DNA of 64,000 nt, from contig NC_044284.2 in assembly GCF_004027225.2 (NCBI RefSeq), positions 44,254,420 to 44,318,419 on the forward strand. Reading direction: 5' to 3'. This DNA comes from Strigops habroptila. Its lineage: Eukaryota > Chordata > Aves > Psittaciformes > Psittacidae. A program made the position numbers and the translations under genes. Under the pieces are notes generated by a model. That model was not told where the DNA came from and made no database searches. It saw only the letters and a program-made list of their open reading frames with translations. The first letter of the stretch is position 1. Every line of letters starts with the position of its first letter. Positions 1 to 13,479 of this stretch are shown here, in pieces.

Positions 1-2165
1 CCTCTACCCACAACTCTTTCCTGAAGGCACTGGGAGCTCCTGCTTAACTGAAGTCTCCCTTTAACACAGGTAGTTTGCTCCCTGAATACTTTTGCTGCAA
101 GATTAACATGTATGGCAAAGAAGCAAAGCTGCCCAAATGGCGTGGCTCTTGTTTGCAAGAGAAGAAAGAGCATCTGGAAGTCTTCTGGGAGGACCTGCTT
201 GCCTGGCTGCAGGGGCAGCCGGGACATCCCTATTTCTCACCTGCATGGGGCAAGTGAATATTCCCTCGCCTGCTCCACTTTTCTGAATAACCCTAATCCA
301 GCAGGAAAAAATGATAATGTGGAAGGGGGTGTCCCCATCATCTCTATATTCTCTGAGTAGCTAGGTCAGAGCTTATTGTTCTTAATTCTTGCTTATTCTT
401 ACCCTGAACACCGCAGTTCCCCCTGTGCTGTGGGTTAGCACAGCCCCCTTCCCATGCCGTACAGCCTGCAGGTAGAATTGCTTTTCTGTCCCCTGTTTAG
501 AGCCATAAACTGCTCCCATGGGGAAGCCACCGTGCTTGCTAATCTGGCTATCTTCCCTCTACGTAAACAAAAGCCATCCTAAATATAATCTTGCCCTGGG
601 CAATGGCTCACCAAGCTTCCCACGCTCTGCAGGAGCTCAGCACTCACGGGTGGGCACACAGCACCCCACACACTCGCTGCATTAGCTACAGGGGCTGCTC
701 TGATAGACAGACCCTTCAAACTTCTGCTGTCTTGCTGAGCAGCCCTGGAAGAGGGACCAGACAGCAGCATCCCCCCACAGAAGGACAGCAACCTCTGCAT
801 CTGATCCTCCAGCTGTGCTAGGAGCTCTGACCTCTTAAAAGAGGATGTGTAGGTGCCAAAACAAGCCCTGTACCTCTGCTTGCCAGGAGACAGGCAGGCA
901 CGGGGCACTGCCACTGCTTGGGAGGATGGATAATGCCATCAAAGGCTCATTTCTGCTTTGCTAACAGCAAGAGCCATGTAATGGGGCAGAAATCAGAGCA
1001 GGCAGAGGCACGGCGCAGCTCTGGCCAGGCAGTTTGCTCATGCGGTTCCAATTCTGCTTCTTGAAGATGTTGTCCTACTTATTTAGCTTTTCAGAAAGAC
1101 GTCTGGCGAGTCTTATAAAGTGTCTGAGTGCAGTTTATGCTCTTGGGTTGCAGGAAATAAAATGCTTTTCAGTTGTCTCTGAGGGTAGTAAAGAAAGAGT
1201 TCAGGAGCCTTGTTTGTTAGACTTCATTTTCATTTCTCTCCATGTTGAAAGCATACAAAATAACTCCACCTGGGTGGATTTGGAGTATCTGTCATTTGCT
1301 TATCTGCAGGACAAGCAACAATATAAATTATTACAAGTTCAAAATTGAAAAGCATCTTACTAATTTTCTCCTTTACTTTTTTCACTTTTTTCCTATTCCT
1401 TTCATCTTGCAATTGTAAACAGCTGAACTATTGCTTCTCCCCAGTCTCAATGCCCCAATCCCAGACCTGGAGACTTTAAAGACATACTGAAATCCAGACA
1501 GGAAATGGCTGCCACAAATTCTTATGCTAGGGTCATGTTTCTGCAACGCTGTCTCCAGGAATAAGTGCATCATATTTCTTCTTTGTTCTGGGCTCAGAAG
1601 AGTTTTTCTCCCATGTGTTTTGGATCTTTTTCTCAGAACAGAGCGGCCTATGGATGGCCAAGCACAAAGCAAGTGTAGGATGAGGTTCCCCAGTCATCAA
1701 ACCTGCTTTTAAATTGGTCACTTAAAGTCCTCCACCTTGTCATTGCACCCAAGAAGACTGCAAGCATGTGGACTCCAGAAATTTGGCAGAAGAGGAATAA
1801 CTGACTTCCAGTGAGGAAAGGCAGCTTTCCCTTAGATCACTACCTGATGCTACACCACTCTCACTTCTCACCACACACCTGAATACTGAAGAGGTTGGAA
1901 GATGTAGGGGTTAGTGGAGAGGTGGATGTCATTCTGGTCAGGGAACGAGGATCCTGGGAACCTGGAAGGGGAGAGGGGCTTTTTCCCCTTTTTCTAAAAA
2001 CAGCACTTCCACTGCAAAAGCCACTTGGTCTGCTAAAAGTGGCAGAACTGATGCTCTTTGACATTTCTGTTTCCCAGGGACATTTCTCTTTTTAATTTTG
2101 TATATTAAAATATATTTTAAATTACTGTTATGTCACAGGGAAATGGCATAGCTATTTTAGTAATT

Positions 2166-2365
2166 ATCTGGTTTATAGATTCATAAGCATGAGGGCCAGA
2201 AGGGACTATTATGATCTGCAGAGCCTCAGCCAGAGAAGCTTGCCTGATGATTCCTCCCTCAAGCCCAGCACTTCTGGCCAAGTGATGATCCATCTTCTCA
2301 CAGACAGAAACCCAGACATAACTAGAAAGCATCAAGTGCTGAAGAGTTTACACCACCTGCAGTTG
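2166..2365 (-). repeat. Ancient CR1-like LINE relic (3' end at left)
   Basis: The stretch starts with a 'tagattcataag' motif and then 'ggccagaagggac', which matches the reverse complement of the 3' end of reptile/bird CR1 families as I remember it. A second matching block near 2,325-2,355 (a 'catcaagtgctgaagag' motif followed by 'caccacc') has the spacing expected of the same element. The copy is heavily diverged. Family and exact ends need RepeatMasker. Confidence 0.5.
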
Positions 2366-5300
2366 CCCTGTACCTGCACTGAGTGCTTGGCAATTCTGCT
2401 CCCCAGCCACCCTGAACGCAGCAGGGGGCAGCCCACGCTCTGCTGCAGCCAGCTCCCAGCTTGCTCTCATTGAGACAGAGCTCTGTTTATACCAGAAAAA
2501 ACACCTCTCTGCTTCATCGGTTTCCTTCCAAAAGTCTGGAGCAACTGCAGAGGAAGGATGAGCTCAGGCTGGGCTGGCAGCGCCAACCCAAACGGCTGCT
2601 GCCATCTATGGCGGGAGTGCACACCTGTCAGGGCCCTGCCAGCCCCGGAGAGCCCAGCCAGGAGCTTGGGTACCCACCTCCTCGCCCCATCCATCATACC
2701 CCTTCTCCCTACAGGCACCAGCATCTGTAACATCCAGGGCAGCACAACTGGACACCACAGACTCTGCCAGACTGCCCGAGCCTTTCGTTTGTTATCCTTT
2801 CCTATGAGGAGAAATGCCTTGAGGTGGGACCTGGGGTCATTTGCAGAAGCAGAAGGCACTCCAGCCCCCAGGGTGTGAGGACCAGTTAATGGCTCCAATG
2901 CGAGTTGTCGATCCATTACCTCTAATCATCTCTTTTGGGGCTGTGAAGAGTTTTACATGCGCAGTGGGAAAAGAGACTGATTCATTCCCTGCAGCCCAGG
3001 GCTGCATGGGAGCGCCCAGCCCTGGAGCCGGGTCTCTCGCACCCACTGCAAAGTGGCTGCAGGATGTGGCACCGTGAGCTGCTTCACCCACACACCACAG
3101 TGGAGGACTAGGAATTAAGTGGACTCTAATTTTATCGTCAGGGTTCATTAGGTTAATTAAATACTGTGGACACACTCTGTTAATCAGCTTTGCAATGGGA
3201 GAGTGGTTTCAGCAGGAGTCAAGGGGCTGCTCAGAAGCTGCTCGTCTAATGGTGCTAAATTCAATTTCATGCAACAGCACAGCACTGGGGAGATGATTAA
3301 TGGGTTTCATGTCTCCCCATCTGCAGGGGCTGTCCCCAGCTTCCCCTGGAGCCGGAGGGAGCGGGCGCTGGGCCAGTGCAGCTCACTGCTAGCTTGCAGT
3401 GCAGCATAAACTGGCAGAGCGCCTATTCCTTGAAACAGTCGTGGGATCTGGGCAAGGAAGAGAAGTTTACCAGGGCTGGTGTCAGCATCCTGGTGCCATG
3501 CAGGGTCAGGCCTGCTTGGGTGAGCCCACCCGGGCACTCCAGCTGCACCAGCTCTCTGTAACCAATGAGGCTTCAGCCAGTGGGGAGGTGCCGATTTGGA
3601 GCCATCACAGCAGAGAGCACTCCAGTGCTGCACTGAGGCAGGTCAATGATTTCAGGGACCAGTAACAAATTAGCTGTACAAATATATTTCTGGATTCAAT
3701 GATCTAATGCCATTTAGAAAGGATTTGCATTTTCATATGTCTGAGAGGAAGATTAGAAACACCACCTTCAAGAAAGCTCTCGTGGGCTATTCTCTCCTCT
3801 CTCCTCGGTACATGAGAAGTGACTTTGAAATATGAAACGGCGTTGACTGCAAATTAGTTGAAATAAAAGAACGTGTTATGTGACCCAAAGGATTTCATGG
3901 TGGGGAAAATTATCACCTGAACAAGTAGGAGGACGTGACTGGTGGTAGCAGCAAGCACCAGCTTGAGGTCTGGGCTCCACACAGCAGTGACACAGGCATC
4001 CCTGTATCAGGAGGTTACCTCCAGCTACAGAGCACAAGCAGGAGGGGGCTGATCTGAAATAGCTGTATTTTCCCAAATCTCATGAGAGGGAGGAGAGAAG
4101 AGGTGGGCATCAGAGTGTGCTCCAGCTATACACATTGACTGAAGGGCTATAAAAGAGCTGGTGGAGGGCTAGACTGGGACAGTGTTGAGAATAGCATCCC
4201 TCATATCTTCACAGCAGCAAATAAAGGGCAAGTTTACTGGGATTCAATAGTTTTAGAGTGGGCGATAGGAAGAAAATTCATCCCCATTCTCTGGCTTTTA
4301 CAAGAACACTGTGCTCATCAGATAATTCTGATTTTGCTCTTTGATGAGATTGTGACTTTGGCTGGTGAAGGTAATGACACAGACATGAAATACTTGGGCT
4401 TTGCTGGCATTTGAGTCCTGATTGATAGCACGACAACCTGAATTTAAAAGTTATCAGGAAAAGACACATTAGGTGAATTACAGCGCAGCTGACAAGCTCA
4501 TTTTAAGAATTCATGATGAGCCAGAAGCCCTCAGCCAGTGGGCATCACTAAGGTCTATGGGGGTAATTTCTACCAGTATCATCACTGCTGGCCGGCAGCA
4601 TTTGCCCCTTGGTCAGGATGAGCTGAACGGCCAAGACAGTGAACACAGGGTGGAGCTTTGCAGCCTGTGCCAAACGGGAGGCACACGGCAGAGGCTTTTT
4701 GGATGGATCCACTTCCATTGTCTGAGCTAACATAGCTCTCAGCCTCTCCTCGTATAGCCTGTGCTCCCATCCTGACCGCAGTGGTGGCCTCACTATACTC
4801 GCTCCAGGATGTCAGGGTCCTTTTGCTGGGGAGCCCCGGCCAGCCCCAGCTCTGCAGATGCAAACAGGCATTTTTCTCACATCATCACAAACTCAGTCAA
4901 TGTGCTATTTTAAAAGCATAAATACATCCATGTGTGCTTTTCTTACAGACAGTAATTTCAGCATCTGTTCGGGCTGCTGAAGCACCTTGTAACACTGGAA
5001 TTGTGTGCTCCAATATTTGTCAAAGGACAGGATTATTTTCTGTTGATTTCAGGCTAATCACACGAAGAAAAGCAACATCTGCTGAGTGAATGGGCTCCCA
5101 AGGAGAATTAACCACTCTCACACAGAAAAGAATGAGAAAGAGTTGAACCAGCAAGATTCTCTTTAGGAAGAAGAACATTTATTTTTAGTGCCTCGTGTGC
5201 CCCCATCCCTCCCTCTTTTCTGTCAACCCCTTCAAAGGCAGGCAAATACTGCTGGCATTGGCTTTTCTCCTTCCCCCCAGCATCCCCACATTTTGACCCC

Positions 5301-8230
5301 CATCACTGACTGAGCTGCTCAGAAAAAAATACAGTTTCTAGTATGCCATTCATCTATAGTACACATAAAGTTATTTGCCAGTGAAAGTGAAAAGAGTGCA
5401 ACAGAGATTATTTGAATCCATGCCAAGGTTACCCATAAAACACAAGTCAGCTGCACAAAGGTGGAGTGGGGAGCCCCAGTAATAAGATGGAAGCAATATA
5501 GGAAACCATCCTAATAAGAGAGAGGTAATTAGAATTGGGCTGTTAGTTTCCTGTCGGATGAAGAGGCAAGCCATAAATCAGGAAGGCATCTGCCGTTCAG
5601 GATCCAAGGGCTCTCAAAGCAGTAGGAAAAAGCCATCCATCACTGTTAGCAGGAGGAGGATTTGAGTTTAAATTACAGATTCTCAAACTATGCATTTACA
5701 ATTGTTTGGAAACAAAGTCCTCTTTAATTTTTCCCTTGGCACTGGGAGGGGGCTGAGCCAGCTACAGCAGGCTTCAGCTGATGCCTAATCAGGCCCCAAA
5801 AAGCAGCAGAAAGGGAAAATTAAGTGGGAAACCAATGGCTCCGGTGTGTAGCTGCTGCCTTTCTGCTGAGCACCCACACCCACCCTCTTCCCACCTTGCC
5901 TTCTTTTCTTTGTGGGCATTTTTCCATTTACAGTATGTTTCCAGAATAACCTTGTCCTTAGAACAGAGGTAAGGCAAGAGAGGGACAATCTCAAGAGCTT
6001 TCTTCCTGCTGGACACTCCCACTGGCATGCTGCTCTTACCACTGACCTGCCCATGCTGCCACCAGCACCAAAGCCTTCTGCGGGGAAGCAAATCCTGGGT
6101 GCCTGGGGATGTAGGCACGTTCCCCCACACATGGTCCTCTGAAACCCCAGGCACTCGCTCACAGCCCAGGGCAAATTCCGTGCCCCATATGTTTGGACAG
6201 ATGACCCTTCTCTGGGTGTCACCTTCAGCTGAGGTCATGGAAAAGTTCTCTCTGGATCCCAACTCCCAGCTCCTCCAGCGAGGCTTGGTCACTCCCCTGT
6301 CTCCATCACACCACCTGCAGCCACATCCCCATGTCCCCCATTTGCTGTCATTCCGCTGACATGGCCGGTGCATTTCCACATCTCTCCCCACACCTCCTTC
6401 CACCCATCTGTCCTTATGCCCCATCAGCAGCAAGCAGCTAAGCACTCAGGCACCCACCTGAGCTGCTTGTCCCTCCTTTTACCAGTGTCCACCCACAGTG
6501 AAATTATATCAATTTCGTAATGATGAAAGCTGGGGCCATTAACTGTGCTGCTCTAATTCTCCCCCAGCATTTGCAGATACTGAGATTTGGGGGCTGACAA
6601 TATATTTTTTTATATCAGTACATCTCCAAGCAAGAAAGCTGAGCAGCAAACATAGAAATGCTCATTGCCCAGACGTGAGAGGTCCCATAGGAGAATTTAT
6701 CAGTCACAGCATTAGCATATAAAATATGTGGGAGAGTGAAATATTGCCTTCACAGGCCATTGCCTTTCAACAGGCTGTGGGAAGATGGCTGTGGGAGCAG
6801 GGCAGAGCTAGGGGAGGTTTTCCACGGTGAGGGCAGGGGTTAACATGTGCACCCAAGAGTGTGCGTGAGCACTGAGGGTGGCATTTGCCATGGACTTTGC
6901 TCCAGTGGGGCTGGGCACAAGGAATGTTTCTGAGAAGGCTGCATCCATCGGCAGGCGCTCGTCCACAGGCACAGTTACTGCACAGGCACAGCTGTGGTTT
7001 AGGCACCCATGGGATTTTCATGTCCCCTTGCATGGGGGAAGCAGTGCATACTCTCATGTTTCTCAAGGGTGAGGACTAACTGCTTACACCTAGCAGGAAC
7101 GATGCTCCCCCCACCTGATGGGGTGTGTCCCAGCCCTTGCCTCACCACCCTTACAAGTCACTGCATGTCAATCCCCAGACAAACACAAGCTTGTGTCAGA
7201 ATTAATCATTCTGGCAGTTTACAAGGCAATTAAAGGAAGAGGCCATGTGTCTGATTATACAACAAATAAGCCTTGGCAAATTATAAACATATCAAAGGTA
7301 GTTCCAATTAGCTGCAGTGATTCACAGGGGAGAGCACCCAGGATAACAGCTCCTCGTCAGTTTGGTGTCTTGCGCTTGGGAACCGTGTCTGAAGATCATA
7401 AGCTGCATTCCCAAATGAAGAGTGCCAAGTATTGTATTTATGAGGGATTGCAAGAAGCCTGACAGCTAGATGCAGCAATTAACATATCATTTGAATATGG
7501 CTACTTGCTTGTCACACAAATGAAGAAGATGCTCCTCTTCCTTGCTCCTTGGTACAGAAGCTGAGAACAGTCATATTCCTTCAGATTCTTTCTTGTCTCT
7601 GGTGCAACATAAAAGCTATTGCCAAAGTCATGCCTTCTGGACTGGGACCATAGGGACAAGGCTAGCCTGGAGTCCCAGGTGCCCTGGGCTCTTCATGAAG
7701 AGATGGGAGGTGTTGCTGTATAAATTCCCTTATATTCAGACAAAATCAACCTCAAGAGCTTTCTTTCTGCAGTGATCCTACCTTGGGGACAACATCAAGA
7801 CAAACCGTGAATGGATTTCAGACGGATGGCTCGCAGTGCCAGCACCTTGTGGTGTCACATACCCGGAGCAGGTGCTTGCTGCTGCAGCCCTCCTGCCACC
7901 ACACCGTGGGATCGCTAGCACAGCTCCCTCTTGCTTCAGGTCCTCACCCTCCTCTTGGACACCTGCCCATGGCAATTCCCATCCCCATTGCTATGGGCAG
8001 CCCAAGCCTTATACAGGCAGAACCTGTCAGCCACCTGGGAACAAACCCCCTTGTTGGCTTCCTGCACTTCTGCACCATTTTTTCCCCTCTGTAATATGGC
8101 AGGCCATGTGGGGCAATTTGTTTCACTCATTGTGGGCACCTGGGGAAATGATTATTTAAGGGGATGTGACTAGGTTTGCAGTGGGGTGGTCTGGTCTGTG
8201 TAGAGAGGGTAGCAGGAGTTTTTGGGTGGG

Positions 8231-8302
8231 AATAAAAAAAAAAAAAAGAAAAAGAAGAAACACCACAACAAACCCAACAAAACACCAAACCACAACACTA
8301 TA
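8231..8302. repeat. A-rich low-complexity tract
   Basis: A run of 14 A (8,234-8,247) is followed by an A/G-rich and then an A/C-rich stretch with almost no T. It may be the degraded tail of a retrotransposed sequence or simple low complexity. No source gene is recognisable on its left. Confidence 0.7.
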
Positions 8303-10649
8303 TCTGTACCCCTGCTTGCTGCAGATGTTTTCCAGCTGTGTTTAGATATAGCCCAAAGGTTCTGGGGAAGGAGCTGAGTCCTGGGGCTGTCTCCTATGCT
8401 TACTGTGGGGATGGGAAGCACTGTACATTGAGGAGGTAAGTACTTATTTTTATAATGAGCAGCGAATCTATTTATTGATAAGTTTACTGGCAACTGGTAA
8501 AATTGATCATGCTGAGGATGGTTAAGAGTTGTGTATATGCAGTGTGTATTTCTTACAGTACCATTTAGGTATGTTTATCATTAATGGGCCAGTGAGATTA
8601 GAATAAGATGGATATTGCATGGGCTGGCTCCTGCATGCTTGTGAAATATTCAGTGGATGTGGGCATTGCTTCAGCCTGCTGTGGGAGTACTCCTAGTCCT
8701 GGGTAGCTCCCACATGTGGATCCCTATGGGAGGCTTCCACTGCCACCAGCTCCCTGAAGTAGTAATGGGACACTGGGTGCCCCAGCCCTTCCAGGCTCTC
8801 ATGGCTTACTTGCAGGCTGTAGTGAAGCTGGCAGGGAGGAATGCTAATTTTAGCTGGCACCTGCTCTGCTTTGGGGAGTTTATTTATTCCAGAAGCACCA
8901 TGTGTTTGTCTATCTGAAACAAAAATGTTTCAAGATTTGAGGTTTGGGGAGAGCTTCCAAAAACCTGGGATAGCTGCAAATTGAAAGGAAATTGTCATGC
9001 AAAGAATCAAAATGTCTATGAAGACAAAATCTGAGTTTTCAGGTTGTTCCAGTAACAGTTTGTCTGCACTCCAGTGGATAGCAAAGATATGCCTGTGTCT
9101 TTAAAAACAGCTCTGAAATGGTCCCCAGTCCCACCTCGAAGGTAAACAAATGCATACATAAGTGTGTGTTGGAAGAGCATGAGCTCTGCCAGCTCATCAG
9201 AACAAAATGTCAGCAAATGCCAGCAAGTTCCTGACCTTAATTCCAGCAGTTACCTTCCTCCTCTTTCTGAAGACTTTTGCTTCCTCCCCAGCTCTTGCTA
9301 CTTAGATGTTAATCACTGGGTTTTCTTAGGCAGAAAAGGCATCTGCTTGCTGTGCTGACCCACGAACCTTGCCTGGTGCTTCTTCCACCTGGGACTGTGC
9401 AGGTGACATGGAGGGGCAAGGTGACTCTCTACCCAAGCCCATTGAGGGCTCACAGGGAGCAGACTCTGGGGTGCTCTGGTGTTGTATAGGTGTGTGCTCT
9501 AGAACACTCATCAACTGCAGGACTGTAACGCTAAAAGAATTTGCAGCTATAGATTTTGTGGAAGGACGTTAAAGCCATCTGGAGCCACCCAACTATGAGC
9601 TGGATCCTACCTTTCCTGTCTGAATGCCTGCCTAAGGGCCAATTTGCTTTACAATTTGTTGCTCAGAGCTGCAAAATCTGCCATCTGCTCATTTCCTCTC
9701 ATAGCCATGCTCTTCGATGTTTCTCATTCCCACCCACATCCAGCACAATAAAAAAAAAATGATTTGCATACCTGGCCTAGAGCCCTTTTATTATTGCTCT
9801 CCAGAGGAGGGGCCCTGAGCACAAACAGCGTGTGGTGTGTTCTCCCCAAAACCACTGTGGCTGCGCTGTCGCTGTAGAAGCAACACGTGTAGTGATGGCT
9901 GTGGAGTGACCAGCTGTGGGTACATTGAATTGCTTGCTTTGAGAGTGCTTGGAACAGCATGAGAAGGGGTATAGTGGCCTCCTGGGGCTGCGGTGGGCTC
10001 TCACCATTGCCTCATTTGCAGATGACTGTCCTCGCCTCCAACAACGGAGCGGCACAAGAATTGCAGGGAGAGTGCCTTGTGCTGGCACAGTGTTAGAGGT
10101 ACAAAGTGCTCTGCAAACACTGTGTTTCCCCATGTCTCTCAGGCTAGATAGCAGGTGGCTTCTGTTACAGGCTGTGGATGTTACAGTAACAGATATATCT
10201 TTCTGCTGGAAATATCACAGTATTCCCATCATGTTTTTTTAAAGGGTGAGACTCGACAATGCGTGGTGACACTGACACTAGCAGGCCAGGCTGCCTTTAT
10301 AAAATATTTGCACAGTATCAGCTCTTTTCTCATCCTGAAACCTACCAAAGCTTTGTGATGCTTTGAAAACTGCTATAGGCAAACTTAAAACTCCTGATCA
10401 ACTTTTCCAAGTCCTTTGGTTTTGGGTACGTTGGTGAGTGCAGACCAGTTGGGGTGACAGTCGCCCTCCCCACTGTGCCCTGCGGCGCCCCGGCAGCTGC
10501 TACGGGGATGTACTGGAGCTGCGGGGCTCTGCTGCAGCTGGCCCTGTCTAGACGGGTCTCTGCAGCAGCCATGTGGTGGTACGCTTTTTTGCCTGGCTTT
10601 CACATTAAGTACTGCAAGAACATCATCTCGGCTTCACGGGGCGAAAAAG

Positions 10650-11130
10650 GAGGCCTGTGAATGGCAGAGATGCGGCGTGGGACCGGTTTCCCTGGGTGCT
10701 GGGGCAGGAGCCCCGCGATAGCGCTGGGCTGCAGGTCAGGGGGCCGGGGCACGCAAGGCTGGAGGTCGCCGCTCCGGTGCGGGCTCTCGGTGCTGCATTT
10801 CACGGCCTTCCCAGGAGATGGCAGGCCAGTATTATAAATGCACAACCCGCCGCTGGCGGCGAGCAGCCGCAACAGGCGGCGGGAGAGGCTGGGGCAGGCC
10901 CGGAGCACCGGGGACGGGCGGGGAGCGATCTCCCTGCCCTCGGCCCGCCCGCGGCTGCACAGCCCGGAGACTGACCGGGACCCTCCGCTAACGGAGGTGT
11001 CCTTCAAATGCCCTTGCGGCTTGCTCAGGGTGGCCCGGGCCACGTCCCCAGCCGTGTGTCCTGGGCTCTGGTGAGCTCCCCTCCTGCCCGGGTGGCACTT
11101 GGGACCTTTGTCCCAGGCTGCTGCGTCAAC
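10650..11130. promoter_or_regulatory. Orphan CpG-rich patch with TATA-like motif, 2.7-3.2 kb upstream of NOS1AP
   Basis: CpG and GC content rise sharply over about 0.5 kb in otherwise AT/GC-mixed sequence. A TATAAA motif lies at 10,833-10,838 on the plus strand. No coding exon is apparent. It could be an alternative NOS1AP first exon or promoter, a lncRNA promoter, or a CpG-rich enhancer. CpG counts were judged by eye. Confidence 0.4.
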
Positions 11131-13479
11131 GCGGGCGAGCCACCGTGTCCTCAAAAACAAGCAAACCGGTTATACAACTTCAACGTGTAATTCCAGGGTT
11201 TCTAATTATTGATTTGGAAAGGGAGGAAAGAGGTTTTGCACTTGCAGGGCAAACACAAGTGTGAGTTTAATCCTCTCCCTGTGCTGTATCTCTTCTGGTG
11301 CTGGACTAGGCTCAATGTCCTGGGACCAAAAGCCGGGAAAGGCTCTCCCAGGAAGAGGTGGTGGTTTGGCGGGCATGGTGCGGGGGCAGGGGAAGTTGGT
11401 CACCAATCCCAGAAAAAGAGACACAGGTAATCTTTGTAACATTACCAGAAGGTGGAACCATGTGAGATGCCACCTGCAGAGCCTGATGCAGCAAGTACCA
11501 CCAAATCACACTTGGGGTAACAGGCAGGTGGGGGTTTGGGACAAACTGGTTGCAGGAAGAGCTGCTGCTTCCCCTCCCAGGGCTGCTGTTCCACATGGTC
11601 CAGCAGCACTGAGTTGCTGGTGCTGGAGGCCCACGAACAGAGTCCAGAAGTAACTGCAGTGAGGCTTGTCCTTTGGCTCACCTCCAGTATTTAAGGGCAG
11701 TCTCCAGGTTGGCTCTGGGCACTGCAGCAGTCAGTGAGAACAGCCACTGTCGCTGCAGAAAAGACAGAGGAGCAGGCTGTGGGCTGCCCAGGGCATCCAC
11801 CACACAAGGGTCTGTGAGCACTGGGACCACCTGGGAGGAGCTGGTTTGCCAGGCTCTGAAGGCTTTTTCCATCAAACACCCATGTCTGTGCCTGGGGGAA
11901 AACCTCCCTGAAGGCACCATTCACTGAAGAGATGCTTGCAAGCTTTTCCACACAGGAATTCAGTTCTTCGCTAAATCTGTGGGGCTTTGCTAGCTGTGGA
12001 AAGGCAGCGGATGGCAAGACTGTATAACTTTAATCAAACCTAGCACAAGAACGGGGCTCCAAAGAAGCTCTGGGATCTCTGTCCCTCAGAATACTTTCAG
12101 ATCACCCAGACGCAGCCCTGAACTGCTGCTCTCATCCTGAAGCTTGCCCTGCTTGGAGCTGGCATTGGACAGGGGACTTCTCCAGTGGCCATATCACTCC
12201 CAGCACCTGGGACCTCTTCAATGCTGTCAACTAAATCTTTGCCAGAGGTAAACAGAAGCTTTCTGCAGGAACTCAGAGCATCAAGCACCATGGAGCAGAT
12301 CCAGGCTCAAGACTATCCCACCACCACCATCTACCTGTCCAAGACTTAAGCGAGCACAAGTGTGTCGTGGGTGTTCACATCTCTGCACCCTTTCTGCCCA
12401 GGGATCTCTGCAAGTGCAGTCACCAACCTGGTGCAGCGGCATTGATCCTCTGCCCCTCTTCCAAGGTTTTCAAGAACCCAGGGTTTGCTGGCATCTTGCC
12501 TTCAGTGGGAAATCATCCCTTGATTAATTCATTCAAGTGCTGACAGCTCTGTGATCCCACCCTGAGCCTGGCCTGCCGTGTGGATGCTAGCAGCACGGTG
12601 GCTGTCTCCATACACGTCTTATGGGTATAGCTGAGCGTATACCTTGTTCTCATCTTGTCACGTAACTGTCTGTGCCCAGCCTGTTATCTGAGCTGCTGGG
12701 AATGGCAGAAAACCTGCTCCAATTTGAGGGGAACAATAATTTCTCAGATGTGGCCGAAATGCTGTGGCTGGCTCTGAACTATGTTATGAACTCAAAGGAA
12801 GTTTCACCACATCGAGTCAGTCTGAAAAATCAATAGCCCTGTATCTGTTGTGCCCAGGGAAGGGTCAACAGCCAGCACTGTGGTTTGCACTGCAGTCATT
12901 TAGAAGAGGAAACGTACTCTGGTGTGTAGGACTGTGCAAACAGGGTGAGGCAAGAGCTTTGGGAATTGTGGGTCTCCTGTGGAGTGGGGGGATGCATCTG
13001 CCTTGGGAAAGGCTCATTCCAAATGGTGCCTCTGGCATGTGTGAAGGCCAGTGTGAGCTCTTTGGCCATACTGCAGTGAGATGAGCGTTGCAGTGTGTAT
13101 GCAGCATCTGTGGGTATTAAAACACAGAGGGATTGAGCTGTACCTTAGGGTGTACTCTGTGTGTGTGGGTAAGGGGGGTGAAACAGCCTGGACTTGCAGT
13201 CAGAGCTATATGACTGGGTCCCTGCACACCTGGAAAGCAACTCTGGAGTGCTTTCAGTGTGTGTGAGCACATTCACAGCTTTTAGGGTTTTCATAAGGTA
13301 GGGCACAATAGGGTGTAGTCTGGCCACACAGAGTGGCCTTTCATTTAGCACAAGATGGAGATTTTTCACTTCCAGCTTGTTTGATTTCCATCATGTCCGG
13401 TGTTGATATCAAGATGTGGATGCACAGTTCATTGGTGAGAGCTTTGCAGCACCCCAGGCTCCCCTACCGAGGAGGGACA

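Larger units (their letters stand above)
1..13400. other. Gene-free region upstream of NOS1AP
   Basis: No open frame here has splice-site support or resembles a protein I recognise. In human the next gene upstream is OLFML2B, and no olfactomedin-domain exon is visible. The region holds one old CR1 relic near 2.2 kb, short A-rich tracts, an orphan CpG-rich patch near 10.7-11.1 kb, and several AT-rich blocks (about 3.1-3.3, 6.5-6.7 and 7.2-7.4 kb) that look like conserved non-coding elements. The last point is inference only. Human non-coding variation around the NOS1AP 5' end is associated with QT interval, so regulatory elements here would be expected. Confidence 0.6.

Noticed and set aside
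5789-6445. 218-codon minus-strand frame in the upstream region
   Set aside because: No recognisable domain, low-complexity Trp/Gly/Cys composition, overlapped by other random frames. No poly(A) or promoter context.
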